From Sorangium aterium (lineage in GTDB: Bacteria > Myxococcota_A > Polyangia > Polyangiales > Polyangiaceae): a DNA stretch of 64,000 nucleotides. Shown in pieces: positions 53,843-62,897 of the stretch (positions are counted from its first letter, which is position 1; each line of letters opens with the position of its first letter). The notes under the pieces are model-generated. The model saw only the letters and a program-made list of their open reading frames with translations, did not search any database and was not told where the DNA came from. The stretch is taken from positions 248,001 to 312,000 of the forward strand of contig NZ_JAQNDK010000007.1 of assembly GCF_028368935.1 (NCBI RefSeq), read 5' to 3'. Both the position numbers and the translations under genes were made by a program.

Positions 53843-55429
53843 CTACAGCTGCCGCATGAAGGCGGTGAGATCACTCTTCTCGTCGCGCGAGAGGTTCAAG
53901 CCGAGCACGATGTTGAAGAACTCCACCGTGTCCTCGAGCGTCAGGCAACGCCCGTCGTGCAGGTACGGCGGGCTGTCCTTGATGCCGCGCAGGGTGAAGG
54001 TCTTGATCGGGCCGTCCCCCGGCTCGTCCTTGAGGAAGCGCTCGAGATGCAAGTCGTGCTGCTGGTTGTCCAGGTAGAAGGGCGCCGCGTGGCAGCTCCC
54101 GCATTGACCCTTGCCGAAGAAGATCTGCTCGCCTCGCAGCTCGCTCGGGGTCGCCTTCGCGCGGTCGAGGCGGCCGGTCGCCGGGTCGAGCTTGGGCGTC
54201 GGCGGGAAATCGAGCATGTTCTGCAGCTGCGCCATGTGGCTGACCTGGATGCGGTCGAGGATGTTCATGCCCTTCTTCATGGCGTGGATGGCATCGCCGT
54301 TGAAGTAGGCCGTGCGCTGCTCGAACTCCGTGAAGTCTTCGACGGATCGCAGGCTCCGCTTCGATCCGTGGATCTGCTGGTTGAACACCCCTCGCAAGCT
54401 CACCGTGTCGAGGCGGAGGCGCCGCTCCTGCGGGCGCATGTCCGGGTTCAGGTGGAACTGCCCCGTCGTGTGGCCGTTGATGTGGCAGTCGAGGCACGTC
54501 ACGCCGAGGCTCGGATCACGCGACTTGCGATCGTCGGTCGGGTTGAACTCCTCCTGCGGGAACGAGGTCAGGAGGAGCCGGAGCCCGTCGAGCTGCACCG
54601 GCGTGAGGAGGTCCTTGAAGAGCCGGTAGTAGTTGTTGATCGACACCACCTCACCGCGCGATACGTCGCCGAGCTCCGGCCGGTTGCTCAGGAACATCGC
54701 GGGCGGGAACTCGGGCAGGAACGCCTCCGGCAGATCGAAGTCCACGTCGAAGCGCTCGAGCCGCGGGAACATCGCGATCTGCATCTTCGGGAAGACCTGG
54801 CCGCCGTTCGCCTGCAGGGGATGGGGCAGCGACGGATACGGGAAGACACCCTGCCGCTTGATCTCCAGGGGAGGCATGGCGGCCAGCTTCTCCCAGGTCA
54901 ACCCGCTCTGGAGCCGCGCCGTCGGGCCAACGCAGAGCGGCTTGCCGCGCGACATCTTGGCGACGGGGTCGAACCTGGGCGTGAGATCGTAGCGCTGCTC
55001 GAGGAGCTTCTGCTGAGCGCGCATGACGTTGGGTTTGTTCGCGATCTCCTGCTTCATGATGGCGGTGGGATCCTCGTTCGGCTTGTCCGAGTTCAGCGGA
55101 TCCCGGTAGAAGTCGAACCCCGAGACCCTCCCCTGCTTCGGTTGGCTCAGGAACACGGGAGAGGACGGCTCGGCGTTCCGCGCGCTGAAGATGTCGGAGA
55201 GGTCGTGGGACGTCTTCCTCTGCTCCGGCCGTTGCACCGCGACCCGGCAAGCCTCCTGTGCGCGGGCGATCGCGTCGGGAGGCGGGGTCGGACAGCTCGT
55301 CTGCGCCCACACGCTGGCGATGCCGCAGCCGACCAGCGATGTCGCGACGAGCGCGACGACGCCGCGGCAAATCGGCCTCTCGGCGAGCGCGACGGTCGTC
55401 CGTGACGAGGCTGGTCGGTTCTTGCTCAT
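53843..55429 (-). CDS. Exported two-haem cytochrome c, paralog of the gene at 11.4 kb
   Basis: A 528-residue product from the ATG at 55429 (the frame is open to 55504). Signal peptide with a possible lipobox (ATSLVGC). Two CxxCH motifs (CLDCH, CGSCH) are each followed by segments almost identical in pattern to the protein at 11396-12910, for example MSRGKP, SVEDFTEFEQRTAYF and GPIKTFTLRGIKDSPPYLHD. It has an additional N-terminal stretch of about 80 residues. Probably a periplasmic electron carrier or MauG/peroxidase-like enzyme; the partner is unknown. Confidence 0.85.
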   Translation of the reverse strand: MSKNRPASSRTTVALAERPICRGVVALVATSLVGCGIASVWAQTSCPTPPPDAIARAQEACRVAVQRPEQRKTSHDLSDIFSARNAEPSSPVFLSQPKQGRVSGFDFYRDPLNSDKPNEDPTAIMKQEIANKPNVMRAQQKLLEQRYDLTPRFDPVAKMSRGKPLCVGPTARLQSGLTWEKLAAMPPLEIKRQGVFPYPSLPHPLQANGGQVFPKMQIAMFPRLERFDVDFDLPEAFLPEFPPAMFLSNRPELGDVSRGEVVSINNYYRLFKDLLTPVQLDGLRLLLTSFPQEEFNPTDDRKSRDPSLGVTCLDCHINGHTTGQFHLNPDMRPQERRLRLDTVSLRGVFNQQIHGSKRSLRSVEDFTEFEQRTAYFNGDAIHAMKKGMNILDRIQVSHMAQLQNMLDFPPTPKLDPATGRLDRAKATPSELRGEQIFFGKGQCGSCHAAPFYLDNQQHDLHLERFLKDEPGDGPIKTFTLRGIKDSPPYLHDGRCLTLEDTVEFFNIVLGLNLSRDEKSDLTAFMRQL

Positions 55430-55791
55430 GCTCGTCCGTTTGCAAGCGCCAGACCGATCCTCGAGCGATCCTCGGACAGCGAGATACCTCGCGGGCAGAA
55501 TCAAATGCTGCAGGACCCGACAAACCGCGGGAATTTGAACAGCCCGGCCGAGCCTCCGGCGGGCCGCTCCCAGATCGGCGCGAAGGACTTCACCACCATG
55601 GGCGAGGACTACCAGGCGGTGCTCGACGCGGTGGGCTCTGGCCGCCTGGCGCGCGGGCTCGCCGCCCGTGGGGCCGGGAGGCGCATTGGACCGCTCGCGC
55701 CATCACCTCCCGCGCTGCGGCAACCTGTCGCAGAGTTCCGCGACGAGAACCTGATAAGGTCCCGGGGCTCCACCCATTCAGAGGAGCAGGT
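55430..55791. other. Intergenic region, no supported gene
   Basis: An open frame from 55505 has no recognisable domain and no good ribosome site. The 3' end contains GAGGAG for the small lipoprotein at 55792. Nothing else noted. Confidence 0.4.
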
Positions 55792-55920
55792 ATGGCGAGC
55801 TTCGAGCGAGGCTGCGTCGTCATTTTGTTGTTTGGTGCGGTGCTTTCAGGTTGCGGCGGCGAGGACGACCCCGCGCTCGCGGAGGTGAGCGAAGCGCTGT
55901 TCGCTTCGCCTTTCGGGTGA
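55792..55920 (+). CDS. Very small lipoprotein (42 aa)
   Basis: A 42-residue product with GAGGAG 5 nt before the ATG and a complete lipoprotein signal (GCVVILLFGAVLSGC). Only about 23 residues remain after the lipidated Cys, so it is either a genuine short lipoprotein (as some toxin-release or envelope-stress peptides are) or the 5' end of a truncated gene. The family is not recognised. Confidence 0.55.
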   Translation: MASFERGCVVILLFGAVLSGCGGEDDPALAEVSEALFASPFG

Positions 55921-56129
55921 GGCTCCGACGCGCGCCGGCCGAGGGACGGGAGCTGAATCGGCCTGAGCGCATCGAGGACCGCGAGGAGGCGGTCGCCCTG
56001 CAGGACGCCTCGGCCCTGTCGAGGTCGCCGCCCTCGCGGGGCGAGGCTGGCGAGGGGGCGGCGCGGGGACACGCCGGCGCGACGAAACGCCGCGGTGACT
56101 TGCTCCACTTCCTGCGGTACGAACACCCC

Positions 56130-57524
56130 ATGAGCGTCGTCATGCGGGTCGACCGCTTGGATACGGCCGCTCCCACGACAGCGGGTGCAGCGGCTCCCAT
56201 CCTGGCACGGCGCAGGAAAGCCGAACCTCTCGAAGAAGAAACGGAGCTTCAGCTCGGGCTGTCCTGGTTGCTCAAGCTGCGCTGGGGCGCGGTCGCCGGA
56301 CAGCTCATGGCCCTGGTCTTGGTCCGGGTGATCCTCGCGCTCGACTTGCCGTATGTGCCGCTCCTCGGCCTGGTGACGTTCACTGCCGCGACGAACGCTG
56401 GCCTCCTGCTATGGGGCCAGCCGTCCACCAGCACCTGGAGACTCCCCGCGGTCCTCGCGCTTGATGTTGTCGTCCTCACGATGATGCTGGCAGCCTCTGG
56501 AGGGGCGAGCAATCCCTTCACCGTCTTCTTTCTTGTGCATGTGGCGCTCGCGGCGCTGTTGCTCGAGGCCCGGCTGGCCTGGACGGTTGTCGTCCTCACC
56601 GTCGCGGCCTTCGCCGCACTCTTCTTCATCCCGTCACAACACCTGGCGTTCCATGATCACGGGCGTTGGTCGACGCACCTCGTCGGGATGTGGATCGCCT
56701 ATGTCCTCGCAGCAGGGTTCGTGGCGCACTTCGTCGGGCGTGTGTCGCGAGCGATCCGGGGGCGGGAACAGCGCTTGGCAGAGATCGCCAGCCTCGCGGC
56801 GCAGAACGAGCGTCTCGCCACGCTCTCGAGCTTCTCCGCGAACGCGGCGCACGAGCTCGGCTCACCGCTCGCCACCATCGGCCTCGCCGCGAAGGAGCTG
56901 GCGATCGGGCTGCGACGCGAGCCTCCGAGCTGCGGGCTAGCCGCGGACGCCGACCTGGTGTGTCGCGAGGTGGCGCGTTGCCGCGAGATCCTCGCCGACA
57001 TCTCCGCACGCGCGGGCGAGTCCGTCGGCGAGATGCCGGTTCGGGTGACGCTTGAACGGGTGGTCGCGGAGCTCCATCGTCTCATGTCCCCGGTGCTCAT
57101 CCCGCATCTTCGCCTCACGTACGACGACGACGCCAGCAGCCTTGCCGCCCTCGTGGCCCCGGTCAAGACCCTCGCGCAGATGCTCCACAACCTGATCCGC
57201 AACGCGTTCGACGCCCAGGAGGACGCCGATGTCGAAGAGCCTGTCGAGCTGCGCATCGTCGCGGCCGAGCGCCTCTGCTTCCATGTGCTGGACCGGGGGA
57301 AGGGGATTCCGGCGGACATCCAGGCGAAGCTAGGTGAGCCCTTCGTGACGACGAAGGCGGACCGCGGCGGCTTGGGGCTCGGCGTCTATCTCGCGCGGGC
57401 CTACGCGGAGCGTACCGGCGGATACCTGCTCTTCCAGGCTCGGCCAGAAGGGGGCTCCGCCGTGGAGCTCTGCCTCGCTCGCGATGCGCTGCGGGGGGAG
57501 CATGAGCCAGGCCGTGCATCGTGA
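56130..57524 (+). CDS. regB: RegB/PrrB-type redox-sensing histidine kinase
   Basis: A 464-residue product from the ATG at 56130 (another ATG at 56142). Six membrane spans (about 45-230) include the quinone-binding motif GGASNPF, matching RegB GGxxNPF. The H-box reads NAAHELGSPLATIGLAAKEL. The redox-active cysteine is kept in EVARCREILADIS. An ATPase domain ends it (NLIRNAFDAQ, DRGKGIP, GGLGLGVYLA). RegB senses the quinone pool or oxygen and phosphorylates RegA. The response-regulator gene overlaps its 3' end by 23 nt. Confidence 0.88.
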   Translation: MSVVMRVDRLDTAAPTTAGAAAPILARRRKAEPLEEETELQLGLSWLLKLRWGAVAGQLMALVLVRVILALDLPYVPLLGLVTFTAATNAGLLLWGQPSTSTWRLPAVLALDVVVLTMMLAASGGASNPFTVFFLVHVALAALLLEARLAWTVVVLTVAAFAALFFIPSQHLAFHDHGRWSTHLVGMWIAYVLAAGFVAHFVGRVSRAIRGREQRLAEIASLAAQNERLATLSSFSANAAHELGSPLATIGLAAKELAIGLRREPPSCGLAADADLVCREVARCREILADISARAGESVGEMPVRVTLERVVAELHRLMSPVLIPHLRLTYDDDASSLAALVAPVKTLAQMLHNLIRNAFDAQEDADVEEPVELRIVAAERLCFHVLDRGKGIPADIQAKLGEPFVTTKADRGGLGLGVYLARAYAERTGGYLLFQARPEGGSAVELCLARDALRGEHEPGRAS

Positions 57525-58071
57525 GCACGGCCATGAGGACGAGGGCCGCTCTGTCCTCGTGGTCGATGATGAGGATGCCTTTCGTGACCGTCTCGTGCGT
57601 GCGCTCGCAGAACGAGGCTTCGAGGCGGTCGGAGTGCCATCCGCCGAGGAGGCGATTCGCCACGCTCAGCTCGAAACTCCTGAGTGCGCAGTCGTCGATC
57701 TCCGCATGCCGCGCACGTCGGGCCTCCATGCCGTGCGGAAGCTCCACGAGCTCGACCCCACCACCCGCATCGTGGTCTTGACCGGTTACGGCAGCATCGC
57801 GACGGCCCTGGATGCAGTTCGGTCGGGGGCCGTCCACTATCTGACGAAGCCCGCCGACATCGACGAGATCGTCGCGGCGTTCGACCACGACGGGTCGCCC
57901 GCCGACGAGCCGCCGCCGACCTCCGTGCCGTCGCTCGAACGTGTCGAGTGGGAACACATCGACCGCGTGCTCGTGAGCTGCGGCGGCAACATCACCCGTG
58001 CAGCGGCGCTTCTCGGGCTGCATCGTCGCTCCCTGCAGCGCAAGATCGGTAAGCGCCCGGGCCCGCGGTGA
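57502..58071 (+). CDS. regA: RegA/PrrA/ActR-type response regulator
   Basis: A 189-residue product from the ATG at 57502. The receiver domain has acidic pair VVDDED, phosphoacceptor Asp in VVDLRMPRTSG and TGYGSIATAL. The Fis-type helix-turn-helix GGNITRAAALLGLHRRSLQRK is the RegA signature. RegA homologs regulate respiratory, photosynthetic and other redox genes. Overlap with the kinase gene gives coupled synthesis; the next genes encode membrane-bound haem proteins. Confidence 0.9.
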   Translation: MSQAVHREHGHEDEGRSVLVVDDEDAFRDRLVRALAERGFEAVGVPSAEEAIRHAQLETPECAVVDLRMPRTSGLHAVRKLHELDPTTRIVVLTGYGSIATALDAVRSGAVHYLTKPADIDEIVAAFDHDGSPADEPPPTSVPSLERVEWEHIDRVLVSCGGNITRAAALLGLHRRSLQRKIGKRPGPR

Positions 58072-58303
58072 TCGGGCGCCAATCCGTGACGGCTGCGCGC
58101 TCGAGGCCAGGGCCCGCGTCGAGAGGAGGTGCGGGAGTGCCTTCGGGGTGAGCCTGCCGCGATGACGCATGGCGCGCTCGACGGCGCGGCGCCGCCGAGG
58201 CCGCGACGTGGGGGAGTCGTTGCGGCTGGAGCCACGCGGCATTTCGTCGCGCGACCCTTGGCCACGCTGAAAAATGGCCCGAGTTCATGCACATAGGCGA
58301 GGC

Positions 58304-59746
58304 ATGGACCTGCCTGTATTCCACCTCGACTTCCTCAACAACCGCATGCTCATCGCGATCATCGCGGTGCTGCACGTGGTCATCAACCATGGGATGGCAG
58401 TCGGTGGCATTCCGCTGGTGGCTTACCTCGAACGACGGGGCGTCCAGACCGGCGATGAGTCCTGGGACGCTCTGGCGCACCGCCTCCTCTCCTTCTTCTT
58501 CATCGTCACGACGACCGTCGGCGCGCTCACCGGCGTGGGCATCTGGCTCTCCGCGTCGCTCGTGAACCCGTACGCCATCGGGAGCCTGATCCGGGTCTTC
58601 TTCTGGACGTGGTTCACCGAATGGCTCGTGTTCGTGACCGAGGTCGTTCTCATCTTGGCCTACTACCTGAGCTGGAAGAGGTGGACCGGGCCGCGCAAGC
58701 GGGCGCACGTCAAGCTGGGCGCTGCGCTCTCCATCGCCTCATGGATCACGATGGCGCTGATCGTGTCCATCCTCGGATTCATGATGGACCCCGGCTCGTG
58801 GCGCACCGACCGAACGCTCTTTAGCGGGATGTTCAACCCGATCTACCTGCCGCAGCTCGCGTTCCGCACCCCCCTCGCCATGGTCATGGCAGGCGCGTTC
58901 GGCCTCGCCGCGTTGCTGTGGGTCACCAAGCGCGGATCGGCGCTTCGCGCGCGAGCGGTGAGGTCGATCGCCCACTGGTCCCTGCTCTGGACGCTCCCGT
59001 GCGTCGCGGGCGGCTGGTGGTATGCGCGCGTCGTCCCCGCGGCGATGCAGGCGAACATCCCCGTCGCGCTCCTCACGCAGCTGCTCGAGGGATGGGCGCG
59101 CACTGCGCTGTGGGTGCTAGGTGGCGCCTGCATCGCTATCGCGCTCGTGATGGCCTGGGGGGCCGCTCGTCCGGCTAGCCTCCGTCGCTGGGCGTTCGTC
59201 GTGCCCGCGGTGCTAACCGTCCTGCTCCTCGGCACGTTCGAGCGCGTGCGCGAGTTCGTTCGAAAGCCGTACGCGATCGCCGGGTATCTGTACGCGAACG
59301 GGCTCCGTGAGGAAGACTATCCGCTGCTGCAGCGCGACGGGCTCCTCGCGCACGCGACGTACACGGCGGTCCGCCGGATCACGCCGGAGAATGAGCTCGA
59401 GGCCGGGCGCGAGATCTTCAACCTCGCATGCACGAGATGTCACACGGTCGACGGTGTGAACGGCATCCGCGGGCTCCTCGAAGGCATGTACAGCAACCGA
59501 GATTCGTGGGACTACGCGGAGCCCTGGCGGCGTGATGCCATCGCCAGCTACATCGGGGCGATGCACAACGCGCGGCCCTTTATGCCGCCATTCCCCGGGA
59601 ACGAACAGGAGAAGCAGGCTCTCGCAGCGTGGCTCGAGAGCCTTCAGACCCAGCGCGACGTTATCGAAGGAGCGCAGGTCACGGGGGTCGCGGCACCACC
59701 GCGGCCGAAGCGACGAAGCGACGGAACGCTCGCCGTCGACCCGTGA
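58304..59746 (+). CDS. Multi-span membrane protein with C-terminal c-type haem domain (distantly CydA-like)
   Basis: A 480-residue product from the ATG at 58304. About eight to nine transmembrane helices occupy residues 10-330. The helix pattern and conserved His/Glu (NNRMLIAIIAVLHVVINHG; TVGALTGVGIWLS; FTEWLVFVTEVVL) faintly recall subunit I of cytochrome bd quinol oxidases. A single-haem cytochrome c domain (LACTRCHTVDGV) ends the protein. It may oxidise quinol and pass electrons out through its haem c. The RegBA-like pair sits upstream and a partner with the same layout follows 34 nt downstream. Confidence 0.75.
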   Translation: MDLPVFHLDFLNNRMLIAIIAVLHVVINHGMAVGGIPLVAYLERRGVQTGDESWDALAHRLLSFFFIVTTTVGALTGVGIWLSASLVNPYAIGSLIRVFFWTWFTEWLVFVTEVVLILAYYLSWKRWTGPRKRAHVKLGAALSIASWITMALIVSILGFMMDPGSWRTDRTLFSGMFNPIYLPQLAFRTPLAMVMAGAFGLAALLWVTKRGSALRARAVRSIAHWSLLWTLPCVAGGWWYARVVPAAMQANIPVALLTQLLEGWARTALWVLGGACIAIALVMAWGAARPASLRRWAFVVPAVLTVLLLGTFERVREFVRKPYAIAGYLYANGLREEDYPLLQRDGLLAHATYTAVRRITPENELEAGREIFNLACTRCHTVDGVNGIRGLLEGMYSNRDSWDYAEPWRRDAIASYIGAMHNARPFMPPFPGNEQEKQALAAWLESLQTQRDVIEGAQVTGVAAPPRPKRRSDGTLAVDP

Positions 59747-59780
59747 CCGCTCCCGTCAAGAATTCAAGGATTCGCAGGAC

Positions 59781-61097
59781 ATGAACCCGACACCGATCCC
59801 GAGAGACATTCCCCTCCCGCTCCCAGCAAGTCAGGGACTGCTGGAGGGGCTGCTCGTCATTGCCTTCATCGCCCACATTCTCTTCGTCAACCTGATGGTG
59901 GGCGGCTCGCTTCTCGTGCTCGGCTTCGAGATCCGCGGCCTTCGTGACCGCGACTTCGACAAGCTCGCACGCGCGCTCGCGGCGACCGTCACGGTCAACA
60001 AGAGCCTCGCCGTGGTGCTCGGCGTCGCGCCGCTCCTCCTCATCAACGTTCTGTACACGATCCACTTCTACACCGCGAACGCGCTCACGGGTACGGCGTG
60101 GATCCTGTTGATCCCGGCGATCGCGACGACGTTCCTTCTCCTCTACCTCCACAAGTACACGTGGGATCGGCTCGAGACACAGAAGGGGCTTCATATCGCG
60201 ATCCTCGGACTCGCGGTAGCGCTTTTTCTCGTCATCCCGCTCGTGTTCTTGGCGAATGTGAACCTGATGATGTTCCCGGAGCGCTGGACTGGGGTTCGAG
60301 GTTTTTTCAGCTCGCTTCTGCTACCGAACGTCTTCCCTCGATACTTTCACTTCCTCTGCGCGTCACTCATCCTGACGAGCCTCTTCGGAGTCTGGTACTT
60401 CGGCCGGAGCAAGTTTCCAGCCGAGGAGACCTTCGAGCGGCTCACGCGACCGCGGCTTCGGCGCATCTTCTACTCCGTCGCGTTCGCCGTCTCGCTGGCG
60501 CAGTTCATCGTCGGGCCGCTCGTGCTATTCACGCTCCCTTCGAAGGGCTTCCACGTGTCGGTCGTAACCCCCATCCTGATCGGCGCTGGCGTTGCGGTCC
60601 CCGCGGTCTGGATGATGTGGAAAGAGCTGTCGGTCTCCGAGCCGCACGGCAAACGTCTGCCGCTCATCGTCGGGTACATCTCGCTCACCGTGTTTTGCAT
60701 GGCCTTCGGTCGACACATGTACCGGGGCGTCGCTCTCGCCGAGCATCGAGCTGAAATGCAGGAGGTGACTCGCCGGTGGGTCGATGACTCGGCCCAAGCG
60801 GCGTACGATCTTCGCGTGGGACGTGAGCGCGCCGCCGCGGGCGTCAGCGATGGGCAACATCTCTTCCACAACACCTGCGGCGCCTGTCACGGCGTCGACC
60901 GTCGGATCGTCGGGCCGCCGCTCACCGAGATCGCTCAGATCTACGCAGGCAACCCGAACGGCATCGTGACGTGGGCCCGGGCACCCGGGAAGAAGCGCGC
61001 TGATGCGCCTCAGATGCCACCGTTCGCCTCGCTCGGAGACGAGCGCCTCCGGCAGATCGCCGAGTACATGCTGGAGACCGGGGCAGCGGCGCGTTGA
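59781..61097 (+). CDS. Multi-span membrane protein with C-terminal c-type haem domain (partner)
   Basis: A 438-residue product from the ATG at 59781. About eight helices with conserved histidines (FIAHILFVNLMVGGSLL; IHFYTANALTGTAW; FPRYFHFLCASLILTSLFGV) precede a cytochrome c domain (NTCGACHGVDRRIVGPPL). It is not a simple paralog of the preceding protein but has the same domain order, and the 34-nt gap implies an operon. Together they may form a quinol-oxidising respiratory complex. Not matched to a named complex. Confidence 0.72.
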   Translation: MNPTPIPRDIPLPLPASQGLLEGLLVIAFIAHILFVNLMVGGSLLVLGFEIRGLRDRDFDKLARALAATVTVNKSLAVVLGVAPLLLINVLYTIHFYTANALTGTAWILLIPAIATTFLLLYLHKYTWDRLETQKGLHIAILGLAVALFLVIPLVFLANVNLMMFPERWTGVRGFFSSLLLPNVFPRYFHFLCASLILTSLFGVWYFGRSKFPAEETFERLTRPRLRRIFYSVAFAVSLAQFIVGPLVLFTLPSKGFHVSVVTPILIGAGVAVPAVWMMWKELSVSEPHGKRLPLIVGYISLTVFCMAFGRHMYRGVALAEHRAEMQEVTRRWVDDSAQAAYDLRVGRERAAAGVSDGQHLFHNTCGACHGVDRRIVGPPLTEIAQIYAGNPNGIVTWARAPGKKRADAPQMPPFASLGDERLRQIAEYMLETGAAAR

Positions 61098-61159
61098 GCG
61101 CTACCGCGCTGAAGAACTTGCGCCGTGCGGGGCTGAGGCGGCGCGCGGTCTGCGCCGCT

Positions 61160-61639
61160 TCAGCGCCTTGCGGAGCTGCCGCTGAGGAGCTGCTCGACCT
61201 CTGCCTCGTGGTCGGGGCATCCGCGAGCGAGGAGCACGAGCAACGAGGAGCCGTCGTCCCGCGCCTCACGCGCGAGCACGAACTGGGCGGAGGTCTCGAG
61301 CCGCGCGCCGCGCGCGCTCGGGTCCTCGGGCGTCACGCGCATCCGCGCGGCCATGAGCAACCCCTCATGAAACTCGAAGCGCGCAGAGAGGGGCGCCCTG
61401 GCGGCCGCCGCATCGCCCCGCGACCACTCCATCGAAGGCCCGGCGCAGCCCGTGGCCTCGCTCCAGCGTCCGGTCGGCCCAGCGTCGAAGCGCCGGACGA
61501 CCTCGCTCGCCGTCATCCCGAGCTCGATCCCGTGAATGGCGAAGGCGCCGTTCGCCGACGGAGCGAAGGAGAGCGCCGTGAACGTGACGATTCCCAGCCC
61601 CGCGGCGACGAACGCGGCGCCGATCGCGCGGCCCCCCAT
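61160..61639 (-). CDS. Membrane-anchored hypothetical protein
   Basis: A 159-residue product from the ATG at 61639; a GTG at 61696 would overlap the CusF-like gene by 32 nt. One N-terminal transmembrane segment (AIGAAFVAAGLGIVTFTAL) and a periplasmic domain with GIELGMTASEVVRRFDAGP, a SmpA/OmlA-like start. The last gene of the Sco1-CusF-like operon. Function unknown. Confidence 0.55.
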   Translation of the reverse strand: MGGRAIGAAFVAAGLGIVTFTALSFAPSANGAFAIHGIELGMTASEVVRRFDAGPTGRWSEATGCAGPSMEWSRGDAAAARAPLSARFEFHEGLLMAARMRVTPEDPSARGARLETSAQFVLAREARDDGSSLLVLLARGCPDHEAEVEQLLSGSSARR

Positions 61640-61664
61640 CCACGCTCGCCGCCCGGCAGTCGGC

Positions 61665-62012
61665 TCACCTGCGCTTTTCGACCCGCGTAAGGACACGGCG
61701 GGCGTCCTCCGTCTCGTAGAAATCGAACGCGATACGGTCGCCGACCTCGATACCGTCGAGCTGCGACGGGCCCTGGGGCTCGAACGACATCGTCATCGCG
61801 CTCATGTAGCCCGGGATGTCGTCGTGCGCGATGTTGACATAGGCCCGCCCAGGGCCGAGCGAGCGGACGGCGCCCGTCGCGTGGTGGACACGCGGAGCGG
61901 CGGTGGACGCTTTCGAGCACGCGACCGTGAGGCTCGTTGCGATCGCCGCCCCGAGCAGCAGGGACCGCGCGAGATGAACGGCGCCGAGGCGAGAGCACAT
62001 CGATCGGCTCAT
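61665..62012 (-). CDS. CusF-like periplasmic copper-binding lipoprotein
   Basis: A 115-residue protein with a lipoprotein signal (ATSLTVAC) and the CusF/copper-binding fold: VHHATGAVRSLG, then AHDDIPGYMSAMTMSFE, which supplies the His and Met copper ligands. It binds Cu(I)/Cu(II) in the periplasm. Its start overlaps the Sco1 stop by 4 nt, so the two are translationally coupled; this pairing is common near copper-oxidase assembly genes. Confidence 0.88.
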   Translation of the reverse strand: MSRSMCSRLGAVHLARSLLLGAAIATSLTVACSKASTAAPRVHHATGAVRSLGPGRAYVNIAHDDIPGYMSAMTMSFEPQGPSQLDGIEVGDRIAFDFYETEDARRVLTRVEKRR

Positions 62013-62728
62013 GTCAGCTCCTTCGAGGCCAATCGCTCCGCGTCGCGGACGAGCTCGTTCATTCGTTCTTCATCGCCGATTTGATAGTAGCCACGAATGC
62101 GACCGAGCCCATCGACCAGGACGAACCATTCGCCGTGCATGATCGCGCCGAGCCCGGCCGACGGGTCGGCTCGCTCGAAGCGGATCTTGAACCCCTTCAC
62201 CACCACGCGATTCAGCTCCTCGCTCCGACCGGAGAGGAACGACCAGGCACCACGGCCGCTGCTGTAGCGCGCCGCGTACGAGCGCAGCACGTCGGGTGTG
62301 TCGTTCTCCGGGTCCAGCGTGATCGAGATGAGGTGGATGGGGAGCGCCTGTCCGCGCGCCGCGCTGCGCTGGGCGATCCGCTCCTGGAACGCCGCCATCT
62401 GCGCCGACAGCCTCGGGCAGGACACGGGACAGCTCGCATAGAAGAAGTCGACGATCAGCGTCTGCTCGCGGAGCGACTCCCGCGTGACGGGACGAGCGTC
62501 CTGATCCGTCATCGAGAACGCCGGCATCTCGCCGAGCACGGGCGGCGAGGCGGGCGCCTCGCGCACGCGCGACCGCACGCCGAGGAGCGCGATCCCCGCG
62601 AGCGCAGAGACGCAGAGCCCGATCTGCACCGGGCGCAGGCGGCCGCGCCGGCGAACCGGCGCTCCGACACCTGCCAGCGATGGCCGCGAAGATGAAGATG
62701 TGGAGGGGGAGAGAACCTCGTGCGGCAT
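62009..62728 (-). CDS. SCO1/SenC-family copper chaperone/thioredoxin-like protein
   Basis: A 239-residue product from the ATG at 62728. One N-terminal membrane anchor (about 35-55) and a thioredoxin fold with the CxxxC copper site VDFFYASCPVSCPRLS, plus the conserved distal histidine in IMHGEWFVLVD. Sco1 proteins deliver copper to the CuA site of haem-copper oxidases or act as thiol oxidoreductases. Coupled to the CusF-like gene. Confidence 0.9.
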   Translation of the reverse strand: MPHEVLSPSTSSSSRPSLAGVGAPVRRRGRLRPVQIGLCVSALAGIALLGVRSRVREAPASPPVLGEMPAFSMTDQDARPVTRESLREQTLIVDFFYASCPVSCPRLSAQMAAFQERIAQRSAARGQALPIHLISITLDPENDTPDVLRSYAARYSSGRGAWSFLSGRSEELNRVVVKGFKIRFERADPSAGLGAIMHGEWFVLVDGLGRIRGYYQIGDEERMNELVRDAERLASKELT

Positions 62729-62897
62729 GCGCGCGACATTAGGTCGCGCCGTGCAGGTCGAGCAATGCGTCACGGTGTCGCATCCCGTCGAACGATGCTG
62801 CCCTATCGCGGCCTCCGGCGCGCATCTGGCCGCGTGGTGACCAGCGCGACATCGTGTCGCAGGGCCGTGGAGGCCGGCAGCGGTAGTCTGTTTCGCC

